Below are positions 43,370 to 51,489 of a DNA stretch of 64,000 nt, piece by piece (position 1 is the first letter of the stretch; each line of letters begins with the position of its first letter). The translations under genes were made by a program, and so were the position numbers. Under the pieces are notes generated by a model, which saw only the letters and a list, made by a program, of their open reading frames with translations, did not search any database and was not told the DNA's origin. The stretch is from Amycolatopsis bartoniae. GTDB lineage: Bacteria; Actinomycetota; Actinomycetes; Mycobacteriales; Pseudonocardiaceae. The stretch lies in assembly GCF_014191255.1 (NCBI RefSeq), contig NZ_JACHWH010000005.1:1-64000 (forward strand). The letters run 5' to 3'.

Positions 43370-44854
43370 TCAGGACCGCCTGAGCAGGCCGCGGCGCCGC
43401 TTCGAGCCGCCGATCGCACCCGCGACGGCGTCCTCCAGCAGGGTGCCCACGGTCTCCTTCGCGTCGGCCCGGTTCGCGCCGATACCGCCCGACGGCCCGC
43501 GCTTGATCCAGCCGACGACGTACGTCCCCGGCCGTCCCGTGACCCGTCCGCCCTCGTTCGGGATCGTGCCGGTGTCCTCGTCGAACGGCAGGCCCGGCAG
43601 CGGGGCGCCGCGGTAGCCGACCGCGCGGACCACCTGCCCGGCCGCGATCTCCGTGCCGCCGGTGTCACGCAGCCCGCGCACCTGGCGGTCGCCGAGGATT
43701 TCGGCCGTGGCGGAGTGGAAGCGCAGCACGATGCGCCGCCGCTCGTGCCCCGGTGGGACGGACCAGTCGACGCGCTCGCGCGGAACTCCTTGCAGCAGCG
43801 CGGCTTTGCTCCCGGGCCCGGCCGCGTCGATGGTCTCGGTCACCCGCGGGTCGTGCGCGTCGACGACGAGGTCGACCGAGTCCAGCTGGGTGAGCGCGAG
43901 CAGTTCGGGCGTGGTGTAGGCCGCGTTCTCCGGCCCGCGGCGGGCGAGCAAAACGACCTCGCGCACCTTGCTGGAGCGCAGCCGGGAAAGCGCTTCCCGC
44001 GAGATCGAGGTGTGCTCCAGCGAGGCCGGATCGGCGGTGAGGATCCGCGCCACGTCGAGCGCGACGTTCCCGGTGCCCACCAGGACCACGCGTTCGGCGG
44101 ACAGGTCGACCGCGTCCGCGGGCACGTCGGGATGGCCGTTGTACCAGGCCACGACCGTGGTCGCGGCGAGACTGCCCGCCAGGTCCTCGCCGGGGACGCC
44201 GAGGCTGCGGGCGGCCGAGGCACCCACCGCGTAGATCACCGCGTCGTGCCGCTGCGCCAGCTCGTCGACCGTCACGTCCCGGCCCACCTCCACGCCCAGC
44301 CGCAGCCGCAGCCGCGGGTGGTGGTGGAAGCGCGCGAAGGTCTCGCCGATCTTCTTGGTGGACGGGTGGTCCGGCGCGACGCCGTAACGGACGAGCCCGC
44401 CCGCGGTCTCCAGGCGGTCGATCAGCGTGACCCGCGCGTTGGTGTGCAGCAGCAGGTCCTCGACGGCGTACATGCCCGCCGGGCCGGTGCCCACCACCGC
44501 GATGTCCAGCGGCGCGAGGTCGCTGGGGATGTTCCGCGAGAAGACCGGCGGGCCCCACGCGTGGAAGTTCGGCGCGTGGCTGAGCACGTCGACCTGGGGC
44601 ACGCGATCGTAGTAGCCGGCGTTGAGGTCGGCGTAGACCCGCATCGGGCCGGTCAGGGCGTCCCCGGGGAAGATCGCGTCGACCGGGCACGCGTCGGCGC
44701 AGGCGCCGCAGTCGATGCACACGGCCGGGTCGACGTAGAGCATCTCCGTGGTCCCGAAGTCCGGTTCGTCCGGGGTCGGGTGGATGCAGTTGACCGGGCA
44801 GACGCTGACGCACGAGGCGTCGTTGCAGCAGGTCTGGGTGATCGCGTAGGCCAT
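43370..44854 (-). CDS. Ferredoxin/FAD-NADP reductase fusion, FprB-like
   Basis: 494 aa. Residues 1-70 hold a bacterial ferredoxin domain with two cysteine clusters (CVSVCPVNC and CIDCGACADACPV). The rest is an adrenodoxin-reductase-like flavoprotein: FAD motif VVGTGPAGMYAVED and NADP motif VLVGTGNVALDVARIL. It is much like mycobacterial FprB. It passes electrons from NADPH through FAD to its own iron-sulfur clusters. It starts 4 bp after the diiron oxygenase stop, so it likely reduces that enzyme; the P450 nearby is another possible partner. Confidence 0.93.
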   Translation of the reverse strand: MAYAITQTCCNDASCVSVCPVNCIHPTPDEPDFGTTEMLYVDPAVCIDCGACADACPVDAIFPGDALTGPMRVYADLNAGYYDRVPQVDVLSHAPNFHAWGPPVFSRNIPSDLAPLDIAVVGTGPAGMYAVEDLLLHTNARVTLIDRLETAGGLVRYGVAPDHPSTKKIGETFARFHHHPRLRLRLGVEVGRDVTVDELAQRHDAVIYAVGASAARSLGVPGEDLAGSLAATTVVAWYNGHPDVPADAVDLSAERVVLVGTGNVALDVARILTADPASLEHTSISREALSRLRSSKVREVVLLARRGPENAAYTTPELLALTQLDSVDLVVDAHDPRVTETIDAAGPGSKAALLQGVPRERVDWSVPPGHERRRIVLRFHSATAEILGDRQVRGLRDTGGTEIAAGQVVRAVGYRGAPLPGLPFDEDTGTIPNEGGRVTGRPGTYVVGWIKRGPSGGIGANRADAKETVGTLLEDAVAGAIGGSKRRRGLLRRS

Positions 44855-44858
44855 GGCG

Positions 44859-45776
44859 TCAGATGAGGTTGGCGCGCTTGTAGAAGTACAGCGACGGCTT
44901 GGTGAGCAGGCCGCAGGAGTCGAGGAACTCCATCAGCCCGGCGCAGCTGGAGCGCAGCATCGACTTGTGGTGCTCGTTCGCCTTCGCCTCGCGGACCGCG
45001 CGCCGGGTGTCGAGCCCGGCGTTGGCGTAGACCTTGCGGTTCCACATGCTGCTGACGATGTAGTACGCGGCGATCGAGACGACCAGCGCGTTGTACTGCC
45101 GGCGCAGCCTGCTCGCGCCCTTGAGGTGCTCGCGGGTCTCCTCGCGGGCGAACTTCATGTGCCGCGACTCCTCGACCACGTGGATGTTGTTGATGGTGCG
45201 CACGAACGGCACCACCCGCTCGTCGCGCATCCAGTCGCGCTGCATGACGTCGAGGACCTCTTCCGCGACGAGGATCGCGGCGTACGCCGCCTCACCCGTC
45301 GCGGTGGTCTTGAAGAAGCGGCCCAGCTCGACGGCGACGCGCCGCGGCCGGTACGCGGGCGCGCCCAGCTTCGCGGCACCGCGGGCGAACATGATCGAGT
45401 GCCGGCACTCGTCGGCGATCTCGGTCAGGGCCCACTGGAACGCCGGGTCGGTCGGGTCCTTGGCGTAGAAGTCGCGCAGCATCATCTGCTGCAGGATCAT
45501 CTCGAACCAGATCCCGGTGCTCGCGACGGACGCCGCCTCCTGGCGGGTCAGCTCGCGCTGCTGCTCCGGGGTCATCTCCTCCCAGTACCGGGTGCCGTAG
45601 AGCGTGCTCCACTCCGGGCTCGCCCCGTGGTAGCTCTTGTCGAGCGGCGTCTCCCAGTCGACCTCCTTGACGGGGTCGTAGGACAGGGTTTCCGACGAGT
45701 CCAGCAACCGCTGCGCGACCTCCTGACGGCCGGGCTGGGACTCCTCCGCTCGCTGCGTGGTGCCGACGCTGGTCAT
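44859..45776 (-). CDS. AurF-type diiron oxygenase
   Basis: 305 aa. Helical diiron protein of the AurF (p-aminobenzoate N-oxygenase) family. Ligand-bearing segments are EIADECRHSIMF, ILVAEEVLDVMQ and HVVEESRHMKF, i.e. the ExxxH pairs of both half-sites. Known members oxidise aryl-amines to nitro groups or hydroxylate; this orphan copy has no antibiotic cluster beside it, so the substrate is open. ATG at 45776 follows GGGAGCTGCC. The palindrome at 45811-45827 lies just upstream. It is cotranscribed with the FprB-like reductase. Confidence 0.9.
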   Translation of the reverse strand: MTSVGTTQRAEESQPGRQEVAQRLLDSSETLSYDPVKEVDWETPLDKSYHGASPEWSTLYGTRYWEEMTPEQQRELTRQEAASVASTGIWFEMILQQMMLRDFYAKDPTDPAFQWALTEIADECRHSIMFARGAAKLGAPAYRPRRVAVELGRFFKTTATGEAAYAAILVAEEVLDVMQRDWMRDERVVPFVRTINNIHVVEESRHMKFAREETREHLKGASRLRRQYNALVVSIAAYYIVSSMWNRKVYANAGLDTRRAVREAKANEHHKSMLRSSCAGLMEFLDSCGLLTKPSLYFYKRANLI

Positions 45777-45810
45777 GGCAGCTCCCTGAGTTCCTGTTAC
45801 CGAGGTTTAC

Positions 45811-45827
45811 TGTTACCTAAGGTAACA
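45811..45827. promoter_or_regulatory. Palindromic operator upstream of the diiron oxygenase operon
   Basis: TGTTACC-taa-GGTAACA, perfect 7-bp arms, with a further TGTTACC 16 bp away at 45795-45801. It resembles TetR-family sites. It lies 35 bases upstream of the AurF-type ATG. No TetR gene is adjacent; the regulator may be elsewhere. Confidence 0.65.
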
Positions 45828-45905
45828 CGATCTGGGTCACCGTAAACAGGGGTGCGGGGAAAAACAGGATGGACGCTGCGGATACCCGCTTCCCCGAGCG
45901 GGAAA

Positions 45906-46808
45906 TCAGCCCAGCCTCAGGTGGTCGCGCAGGCGGCGGGCAACGTGGGCCATCGCGGCCTCCGCGCCGGGCTGGTCGGCGGCGGGCACGCGGGACTCGG
46001 TGAGCGCCACGACGGCGAAGCAACCGCCGTCGGCGTGTTCGACGACCCCCGCCTCGTGCCGCAGCGTCAGCAAGGTGCCGGTCTTGCCGGACCACGTCGA
46101 GGCGCCGGAGCTGAAGTCGGGCGCGAGCCGGTGGCGGAACACCGTGTGCCGCAACAGTTCCCGCACCCGCGCGGCGACCTCCGGGGCGATTTTCGCGGGC
46201 CTCCACAGCGCGTGCAGCAGATCGGCGAACGCGCGCGCCGACCCGGAGTTCGCGCGCGTGACGTCGAGCTGGGGAATGCGGTGCCCGCGCCCGGCGGTCC
46301 CGGCGTCGATGGCCAGCGAGTGGGCCAGGTGCACGTCGTCGCGGCCGAAGCGCTCGGCAGGGGTGTCGGCCAGCTCGGACACGGCGTGGCGCAGCGTGAT
46401 GCCGCCGATGCCGAGGTCGCGCAGCAGCCGGGTGACCTCGGCGGGCGGGGTGAGGGCGAACAGGGCGTCGCTCGCGGCGTTGTCGCTGATGCCGACGCTG
46501 AGGTACAGCAAATCGTCCACGGCGATCGTCGCCGGATGACGGAACCGGCTCACGCCCGTGGGCCCGGGCGTGGTGACGCGGCCGGGCGCCAGGTCGATCC
46601 GGGCCGCGCCGTCGAGCTCGCCGATGCGGACGCGCTCCAGCGTGGCGACCGCGAGCGGCACCTTGGCCAGCGACGCGACCGGCCACTGGACGTCCGGTTC
46701 GAGGCCGATCTCGTCGCCGGAACGCAGGTCCCGCACCAGGAACGACCCGCGCAGCCCCGCGTCGTCGAGCATGGCACGCAGTTCGCGCAGCAGCACCTCG
46801 GTCGTCAC
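45906..46808 (-). CDS. Beta-lactamase-fold serine hydrolase without signal peptide
   Basis: 300 aa. Class A-like motifs: SxxK at Ser46 (SLAK), SDN at 108-110, and KTGT near 240. The Glu166-type ExxLN motif is not found in the omega-loop region and there is no signal peptide. It is therefore probably a cytoplasmic acyl-enzyme hydrolase or peptidase rather than a periplasmic lactamase. ATG at 46808 overlaps the LysR stop by 4 nt, so the two are translated together. The divergent true class A beta-lactamase is at 47771-48610. Confidence 0.85.
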   Translation of the reverse strand: MTTEVLLRELRAMLDDAGLRGSFLVRDLRSGDEIGLEPDVQWPVASLAKVPLAVATLERVRIGELDGAARIDLAPGRVTTPGPTGVSRFRHPATIAVDDLLYLSVGISDNAASDALFALTPPAEVTRLLRDLGIGGITLRHAVSELADTPAERFGRDDVHLAHSLAIDAGTAGRGHRIPQLDVTRANSGSARAFADLLHALWRPAKIAPEVAARVRELLRHTVFRHRLAPDFSSGASTWSGKTGTLLTLRHEAGVVEHADGGCFAVVALTESRVPAADQPGAEAAMAHVARRLRDHLRLG

Positions 46809-47689
46809 GCCTCCCCCTCGCCCGGCGCCCCCAGGCAGCGGGCGATCGCGCGCGCGAGCGGCCGGAGGCGGTCCGCGTCGTCACTGTAGGTCGTGGCCAG
46901 CGCGAAGCCGCGGACCAGGCCGACCTCGCCGACGGGCCGCCAGTGCAGGTCCAGCTCCACGGCCTGCGCCGCCGAGCACAGCAGGAGGTCGGCGGAACCG
47001 AGGACGTCCGCGGTGGCGGAGACGAGCGAGTCCGCGACGGCGACCTGCGAGGGCCGCAGGCCGAGCTGGTCCCGCAGGTGCACGAGGCGGTCGCGGACGT
47101 GCGGCACGTCGTCCTCGGGCTGCAGCCACACGCGGGGGGCACGGGTTCCGGCGGCGCCCCGGCCCGGGCGCAGCGTTTCGAGGTACACGGTGGGCGCGGC
47201 GGGCGGCAGCGCGGCGGCCACGCCGAGCGGGACGGTCCAGTGTGCCTCGTCGGCGGGCACCGCGGCGAGCGCTGCGCGGACCTCCCGCGTGCGCAGCAGG
47301 TCGGCGCGGACGGCGGGCGGCGCGGGCCGGAAGTCGAGGACGACGTCGTGGTCGCGGGCCTCCGCGTCGAGGTGGGCCAGCTCGCGGGGCGGGCACCAGT
47401 CCGGGACGGCCAGGCGCAGCGGGCGGCGGCGGGCCTGGCGGGCGTCGTGTTCGAGCGCGTCGGCGAGGCGCACGAGCCGCTGCGCCGCGGGCAGCACGTC
47501 ACGGCCGAACGGCGTCAGCACGGCGCGGCGGGTGGCGCGGTCGAACAACCGGTCGCCGAGGTGTTGTTCGAGCGCGGCGATGCGGCGGCTGGCGACGGAC
47601 TGCGGAATGCCGGCGGCCGCGGCGCCGAGCGTGAAGCTGCCGCGCTCGCTGACGCTGGCGAAGGCCCGGCAGGCACCGACGAGATCCAC
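46805..47689 (-). CDS. LysR-family transcriptional regulator
   Basis: 294 aa. N-terminal LysR HTH (ERGSFTLGAAAAGIPQSVAS, then ALEQHLGDRLFDR), C-terminal co-inducer domain of the periplasmic-binding type. It is divergent from a class A beta-lactamase gene, with a T-N11-A palindrome at 47701-47715 between them, and is followed by a lactamase-fold gene it overlaps. The layout copies the ampR-bla arrangement, so it probably senses a cell-wall fragment or beta-lactam; this is inference. Confidence 0.91.
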   Translation of the reverse strand: MDLVGACRAFASVSERGSFTLGAAAAGIPQSVASRRIAALEQHLGDRLFDRATRRAVLTPFGRDVLPAAQRLVRLADALEHDARQARRRPLRLAVPDWCPPRELAHLDAEARDHDVVLDFRPAPPAVRADLLRTREVRAALAAVPADEAHWTVPLGVAAALPPAAPTVYLETLRPGRGAAGTRAPRVWLQPEDDVPHVRDRLVHLRDQLGLRPSQVAVADSLVSATADVLGSADLLLCSAAQAVELDLHWRPVGEVGLVRGFALATTYSDDADRLRPLARAIARCLGAPGEGEA

Positions 47690-47700
47690 CTCGCGATCCT

Positions 47701-47715
47701 ATGCCGCTTCGGCAT
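47701..47715. promoter_or_regulatory. LysR-type T-N11-A box
   Basis: ATGCCG-ctt-CGGCAT, perfect 6-bp arms, containing T47702-N11-A47714, the classic LysR recognition pattern. It sits 12 bases outside the LysR start and 56 bases upstream of the beta-lactamase start. Confidence 0.65.
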
Positions 47716-47770
47716 GGAAGTGGTCGTTTCGGTCTTGGACAGCATGTAGTCGGCGCGGAAGGCTGCCGGT

Positions 47771-48610
47771 ATGCGTGTTCTCCTGCTTGTCCTGCTCCTG
47801 CTCACCGGCTGTGCCGCGCCGCCCGCCGCCCCGCCCGTCGTCCCCGCGGCGCCGCCGTTCGCGGACCTGGAAGCCCGTTTCGGCGCCCACCTCGGGGTGT
47901 ACGCGCTCGACACGGGCAGCGGCCGGGACGTCGCGTACCACGCCGACCAGCGGTTCGCGTACGCGTCGACGATCAAGGCCCTCGCCACGGGAGCCGTGCT
48001 GCGCAAGGAGTCCGATGTGGACAAGATGCTGACGTACTCACCCGCCGAGGTCGTCTCGCACTCCCCCGTCACCGGTGACCGGACGAGCGTGACGTTGCGG
48101 GAGGCCGCGCGGGCGGCGCTGCAACAGAGCGACAACACGGCGGGAAACCTGCTGTTCCGCGAGCTGGGCGGGCCGCAGGGGCTGGACGCGGCGCTGCATG
48201 AGGTCGGCGACACGACGACGCACGCGGACCGGACGGAGGTGACGCTGAACGAGGCGGTCCCGGGTGACGTCCGGGACACGAGCACGCCCCGCGCGATGGC
48301 GACGAGCCTGCGCACGTTCCTCCTCGGGGACGCACTGCCGGCGGACGCCCGCGCGCTGCTGGCAGACTGGATGCGCGGCAACACCACGGGCGCGACGCTG
48401 ATCCGCGCGGGGCTACCCGCACAGTGGACAGTCGCGGACAAGTCCGGCGCGGGGAACTACGGGACGCGCAACGACATCGCGGTGGCGTGGCCGCCGTCGG
48501 GAGCACCGGTCGTCCTCGCCGTGATGTCCACGAAGGACGCCAAGGACGCCGCCTACGACGACGGGTTGGTCGCGCGGGCGGCTTCGGTGGCGCTCACCGC
48601 GCTGGGATGA
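47771..48610 (+). CDS. Class A beta-lactamase, lipoprotein
   Basis: 279 aa. Lipobox LLTGC (Cys14) and a Pro-rich linker. Active-site motifs: S66-x-x-K69 (STIK), SDN at 120-122, Glu156 in EVTLNEA (the Glu166 equivalent, ExxLN), and KSG at 224-226. All residues of a working enzyme are present; the KSG variant is common in actinomycetes. It hydrolyses beta-lactams outside the membrane. Its 3' end overlaps the convergent TetR gene by 17 bp. Confidence 0.94.
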   Translation: MRVLLLVLLLLTGCAAPPAAPPVVPAAPPFADLEARFGAHLGVYALDTGSGRDVAYHADQRFAYASTIKALATGAVLRKESDVDKMLTYSPAEVVSHSPVTGDRTSVTLREAARAALQQSDNTAGNLLFRELGGPQGLDAALHEVGDTTTHADRTEVTLNEAVPGDVRDTSTPRAMATSLRTFLLGDALPADARALLADWMRGNTTGATLIRAGLPAQWTVADKSGAGNYGTRNDIAVAWPPSGAPVVLAVMSTKDAKDAAYDDGLVARAASVALTALG

Positions 48611-49154
48611 CCTCCGCCACCAGGCGCGCCGGATAGCCGGCGTCGAGGGAACCCGGCCGGAACAGGATCCGGTACATGATCGGCGCCACGACGCGGTCGA
48701 GCACCGTCTCGACGTCCGGCGCGGGCTCGCCGCGCGCGGCCGCCCTGGCGAGGATCACGTCGACCTGCTCCGCCGCGTACGCCGAGCACTGGCCCGCGTT
48801 GGTCCCGTCGGGGTCGCCGAGCAGGGCGTCGCGGATGTAGGCGCGGCCGGGCGGCGAGGACATCTCCTCCAGGAACTGCCCGGCCCACGCCCGCAGATCC
48901 TCCGCCAGGCCGCCGTGGTCCTCCGGAGGCGCCTCGGGCCGCAGCCGCTCCACGGCGACGTCCGACAGCAGCTCGCGCAGGTCACCCCAGCGACGGTAGA
49001 TCGTCGACGGGGTGACCCCGGCCTTCGCGGCGATCGCCGGGACCGTCAGCGCCGTGCGCCCGGCCTCGGCCTCCAGTTGGCGCACGGCGGCGTGCACCGC
49101 CTCCTGCACGCGGGCACTGCGCCCGCCGGGACGGACCATCGGCCTGGGACTCAC
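48594..49154 (-). CDS. TetR-family regulator
   Basis: 186 aa. N-terminal TetR HTH (LTVPAIAAKAGVTPSTIYRRWG) at about 35-75, C-terminal helical ligand domain of the TetR_C type. ATG (rc of 49152-49154), divergent from the creatininase gene. AT-rich repeats in the gap (49163-49187 and 49208-49216) also occur in the MBL/amidase promoter at 51447, so this protein may control all three units. Confidence 0.9.
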   Translation of the reverse strand: MSPRPMVRPGGRSARVQEAVHAAVRQLEAEAGRTALTVPAIAAKAGVTPSTIYRRWGDLRELLSDVAVERLRPEAPPEDHGGLAEDLRAWAGQFLEEMSSPPGRAYIRDALLGDPDGTNAGQCSAYAAEQVDVILARAAARGEPAPDVETVLDRVVAPIMYRILFRPGSLDAGYPARLVAEVIPAR

Positions 49155-49162
49155 GACAGCAG

Positions 49163-49187
49163 CTTAAGGCAAATCCGTTGCGTCAAG
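49163..49187. promoter_or_regulatory. Inverted repeat in the TetR promoter region
   Basis: CTTAAGGCAA-n5-TTGCGTCAAG: 8 of 10 positions pair. It contains the TTGC/GCAA half-sites also seen in the palindrome at 51447-51466. Likely autoregulatory operator. Confidence 0.45.
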
Positions 49188-49207
49188 CCGGTCCGGCGCC
49201 TACTCTC

Positions 49208-49236
49208 GCTTAACGCTTATTCTTAGCTTTAGGAGG
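49208..49236 (+). promoter_or_regulatory. Operator half-site and leader of the creatininase gene
   Basis: GCTTAACGC at 49208-49216 is the exact reverse complement of bases 51449-51457. AGCTTTAGGAGG (49225-49236) includes the Shine-Dalgarno and is identical to the leader of the amidase operon (reverse complement of 51429-51440). Confidence 0.55.
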
Positions 49237-49240
49237 GTTC

Positions 49241-49990
49241 ATGGTCGAACACCGCTGGAACCGCCTGACCGCCCCGCGGTTGCGCGAGCTCGCCGCGCAG
49301 GACGCCGTCGTCCTGCTGCCGGTCGGCTCGACCGAGCAGCACGGCGAGCACCTGCCCACCGGTGTCGACGACTTCCTCGCCACCGAGGTGTGCCGCCGTG
49401 CCGCGGCACTGGCGAGCGTGCCGGTCGTCGTGGCCCCGTCGGTCTCGTGCGGCCTCGCCGAGCACCACATGGCGTTCGGCGGCACGCTGACGTTGTCGCT
49501 GTCCACCCTGCACGCGCTCCTGCGTGACGTCTGCCGTTCGATCCTGCGCGCCGGGTTCCGGCGCATCCTGCTGGTCAACGGCCACGGCGGCAACGTCACC
49601 GCGCTGCAGGCGCTCGTTCCGGAACTGACCGCGGAACTGGCCGCCCCCATCGCGGTCACCAGCTACTTCACCGCGGGCCGGACCGCCATCGCGGAGGTCC
49701 TCGAAACGCAGTCGCACCTCATGCACGCGTGCGAAGGCGAGACGTCCATGGCGCTCGCGGCCTTTCCGGAACTCGTGCGCACCGACCTGCTGCCGCGGGC
49801 GGCCGGTCCCGCGATCGCCCTGCAGGCCGAGGATCCCGCACCCGTCCACCGGTTCGTCCCGTTCGGGGAGACCACCGCGAACGGGGTGGCGGGGGACGCG
49901 CGCACAGCCACCGCGGACAAGGGTGCGGCGCTACTGGACGGCTGTGCGCGCGCTCTCGCCGACCTGCTGGTCAGCCTGCCCGCGACGTGA
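49241..49990 (+). CDS. Creatininase-family amidohydrolase
   Basis: 249 aa. Metal-binding signature STEQHGEHLPTGVDDF near 26-42, and VNGHGGN near 107 with His. The family includes creatinine amidohydrolase, the mycofactocin peptidase MftE and pyrimidine-pathway hydrolases. No mycofactocin genes are near, so an amide or cyclic-imide substrate shared with the amidase next door is likelier. ATG at 49241 follows AGGAGG. The 3' end overlaps the convergent amidase gene by 20 bp. Confidence 0.88.
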   Translation: MVEHRWNRLTAPRLRELAAQDAVVLLPVGSTEQHGEHLPTGVDDFLATEVCRRAAALASVPVVVAPSVSCGLAEHHMAFGGTLTLSLSTLHALLRDVCRSILRAGFRRILLVNGHGGNVTALQALVPELTAELAAPIAVTSYFTAGRTAIAEVLETQSHLMHACEGETSMALAAFPELVRTDLLPRAAGPAIALQAEDPAPVHRFVPFGETTANGVAGDARTATADKGAALLDGCARALADLLVSLPAT

Positions 49991-51290
49991 CCTCGTAGGC
50001 GTGCCCGGCGCCCAGCAGCACCGCTTCGCCGTGAGGCCGTCCCAGCAGTTGCATCCCGATCGGCAGGCCCGCGCTGTCCCGCCCCACCGGCACCGTCAGC
50101 GACGGCACCCCGGCGAGGTTGGCGGGCGCGGACAGCCGGACGTAGGCGTCGGAGACGCTCTCCTCCACGCCGTCCGGCCAGGTCACGGTTTCCTGCCCGA
50201 TCGGGACGGCGGTCATGGGCACAGTCGGGGCGGCGATGAGGTCGACGTCCTCCAGCAGGCGCAGCCATTCGCGCCGGAACAGCGTCCTGGCTCGCCGTGC
50301 TCGCAGGTAGTCCGTGGCGGACACCACCTTCCCGGCTTCGAGCAGCAGCCGGACGTCCGGCGCGTAGAGCTCGGCGCTCGTCCGCAGGGTCGGTTCGTGG
50401 TAGGCGGTGGCCTCGGACACCATCAGGCCCCACTGGATGGCCTGGACGTAGCGCGTCATCGGGATCTCCACCTCGACGGGCCGCGCGCCGAGGGACGCCA
50501 GCCGGTCGACCGCCGCCAGTACCGCCGTTTCGACCTCCGGGTGGACCCGCTCGAAGTAGTAGTTGCGCGGCACGCCCACGCGCAGCCCGGCGACGCCGGC
50601 CTCGTCCACAGTGGAGCTAGTGAGTCCACTCAGGACGATCGCGATGTCCTCGACCGTGCGGGCGAGGGGGCCGACGTGGTCCAGCGACCAGGACAGGGGA
50701 ACCACGCCGCGGCGCGAAAGGAGGCCGTAGGTGGGCTTGAGCCCGGCGACCCCGTTCAGCGCCGCGGGCACCCGGATCGAACCACCGGTGTCGGTGCCCA
50801 GCGCGAACAGCGCCGTGCCGGCCGCGACCGCCACGGCCGAGCCACCGCTGGATCCGCCCGCGACGCGCCCGGCGTCCCTGGCGTTGACCGTCTGCGGGGT
50901 GATTAGCCCGTAGCCGAACTCGTGTGTGTGGGTCTTGCCGACGAGCACCGCTCCGGCCGCGCGGAGACGGGCGGCCACCGCACTGTCGGCGGCCGCCCGG
51001 TGGCCCGCGCGCACGCGCGAGCCGGCGGCGATGGGCAGTCCCTCGGCGTCGATGAGGTCCTTGAGCCCGAAGGGGATTCCGTGCAGCGGACCGCGGTAGT
51101 GCCCGGCGGCGATCTCCCGCTCGGCCTCCCGCGCGGACTTCCGCGCCTGCTCGGCGGCGACAGCGGCGTAGGCGTTCAGCCGGGGCTCCACCTCGTCGAG
51201 GCGCGCCAGCACGGAGCCGGTCAGCTCGACCGGCGACAGCTGCCGGGTCCGCAGCGCTTCCGCCGCGGCGGCGAGGGTCAGCTCAGGCAT
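49971..51290 (-). CDS. Amidase signature family enzyme (GatA/AtzE-like)
   Basis: 439 aa. Ser-cisSer-Lys triad: Lys77 (GLKDLID), cis-Ser in GGSSGGSA (about 147), nucleophile Ser171 (DTGGSIRVP). It hydrolyses an amide. ATG at 51290 overlaps the stop of a 46-aa upstream ORF by 8 nt, the arrangement of a small GatC/AtzG-type subunit with its catalytic amidase. An alternative longer frame to 51425 reads the same DNA in a different frame from that ORF and has no start signal. Probable functions: 1-carboxybiuret-like, carboxamide or hydantoin-derived amide hydrolysis. Confidence 0.9.
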   Translation of the reverse strand: MPELTLAAAAEALRTRQLSPVELTGSVLARLDEVEPRLNAYAAVAAEQARKSAREAEREIAAGHYRGPLHGIPFGLKDLIDAEGLPIAAGSRVRAGHRAAADSAVAARLRAAGAVLVGKTHTHEFGYGLITPQTVNARDAGRVAGGSSGGSAVAVAAGTALFALGTDTGGSIRVPAALNGVAGLKPTYGLLSRRGVVPLSWSLDHVGPLARTVEDIAIVLSGLTSSTVDEAGVAGLRVGVPRNYYFERVHPEVETAVLAAVDRLASLGARPVEVEIPMTRYVQAIQWGLMVSEATAYHEPTLRTSAELYAPDVRLLLEAGKVVSATDYLRARRARTLFRREWLRLLEDVDLIAAPTVPMTAVPIGQETVTWPDGVEESVSDAYVRLSAPANLAGVPSLTVPVGRDSAGLPIGMQLLGRPHGEAVLLGAGHAYEVTSRAG

Positions 51291-51423
51291 CGGCGTCCTC
51301 CGGCGGGAAGACCGGCGTCGTCGCATCGAGGTCGAGCTCCCGCAGGACGGACACGACGGACCGGATGTGCTCGGCGGTCGCAGTGACGGCAGCGGACCAG
51401 GTGTCCGGGGCGTCTTCGGACAC
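51283..51423 (-). CDS. 46-aa ORF, candidate GatC/AtzG-like small subunit of the amidase
   Basis: GTG at 51423 is preceded 5 nt upstream by a perfect AGGAGG. The stop lies inside the amidase start (ATGCCTGA), so translation is coupled. The protein is mostly one amphipathic helix followed by LRELDLDATTPVFPPED, the pattern of the GatC C-terminal end and of the AtzG/DUF4089 small subunits that wrap and stabilise their amidases. It is about half the usual length. Similarity is pattern-level only, judged by eye. It is too short for standard ORF cut-offs. Confidence 0.72.
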   Translation of the reverse strand: MSEDAPDTWSAAVTATAEHIRSVVSVLRELDLDATTPVFPPEDADA

Positions 51424-51446
51424 ACCCACCTCCTAAAGCTAGATTT

Positions 51447-51466
51447 TTGCGTTAAGCTTAGCGCAA
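51447..51466. promoter_or_regulatory. 20-bp palindromic operator between amidase operon and MBL gene
   Basis: Half-site TTGCGTTAAG and its mirror CTTAGCGCAA match at 18 of 20 positions around the centre. It lies midway between two divergent start codons, each with an AGGAGG. It shares GCGTTAAGC with 49208-49216 (reverse complement). Confidence 0.7.
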
Positions 51467-51489
51467 AGTTTTAGCGTTAGGAGGACCTC

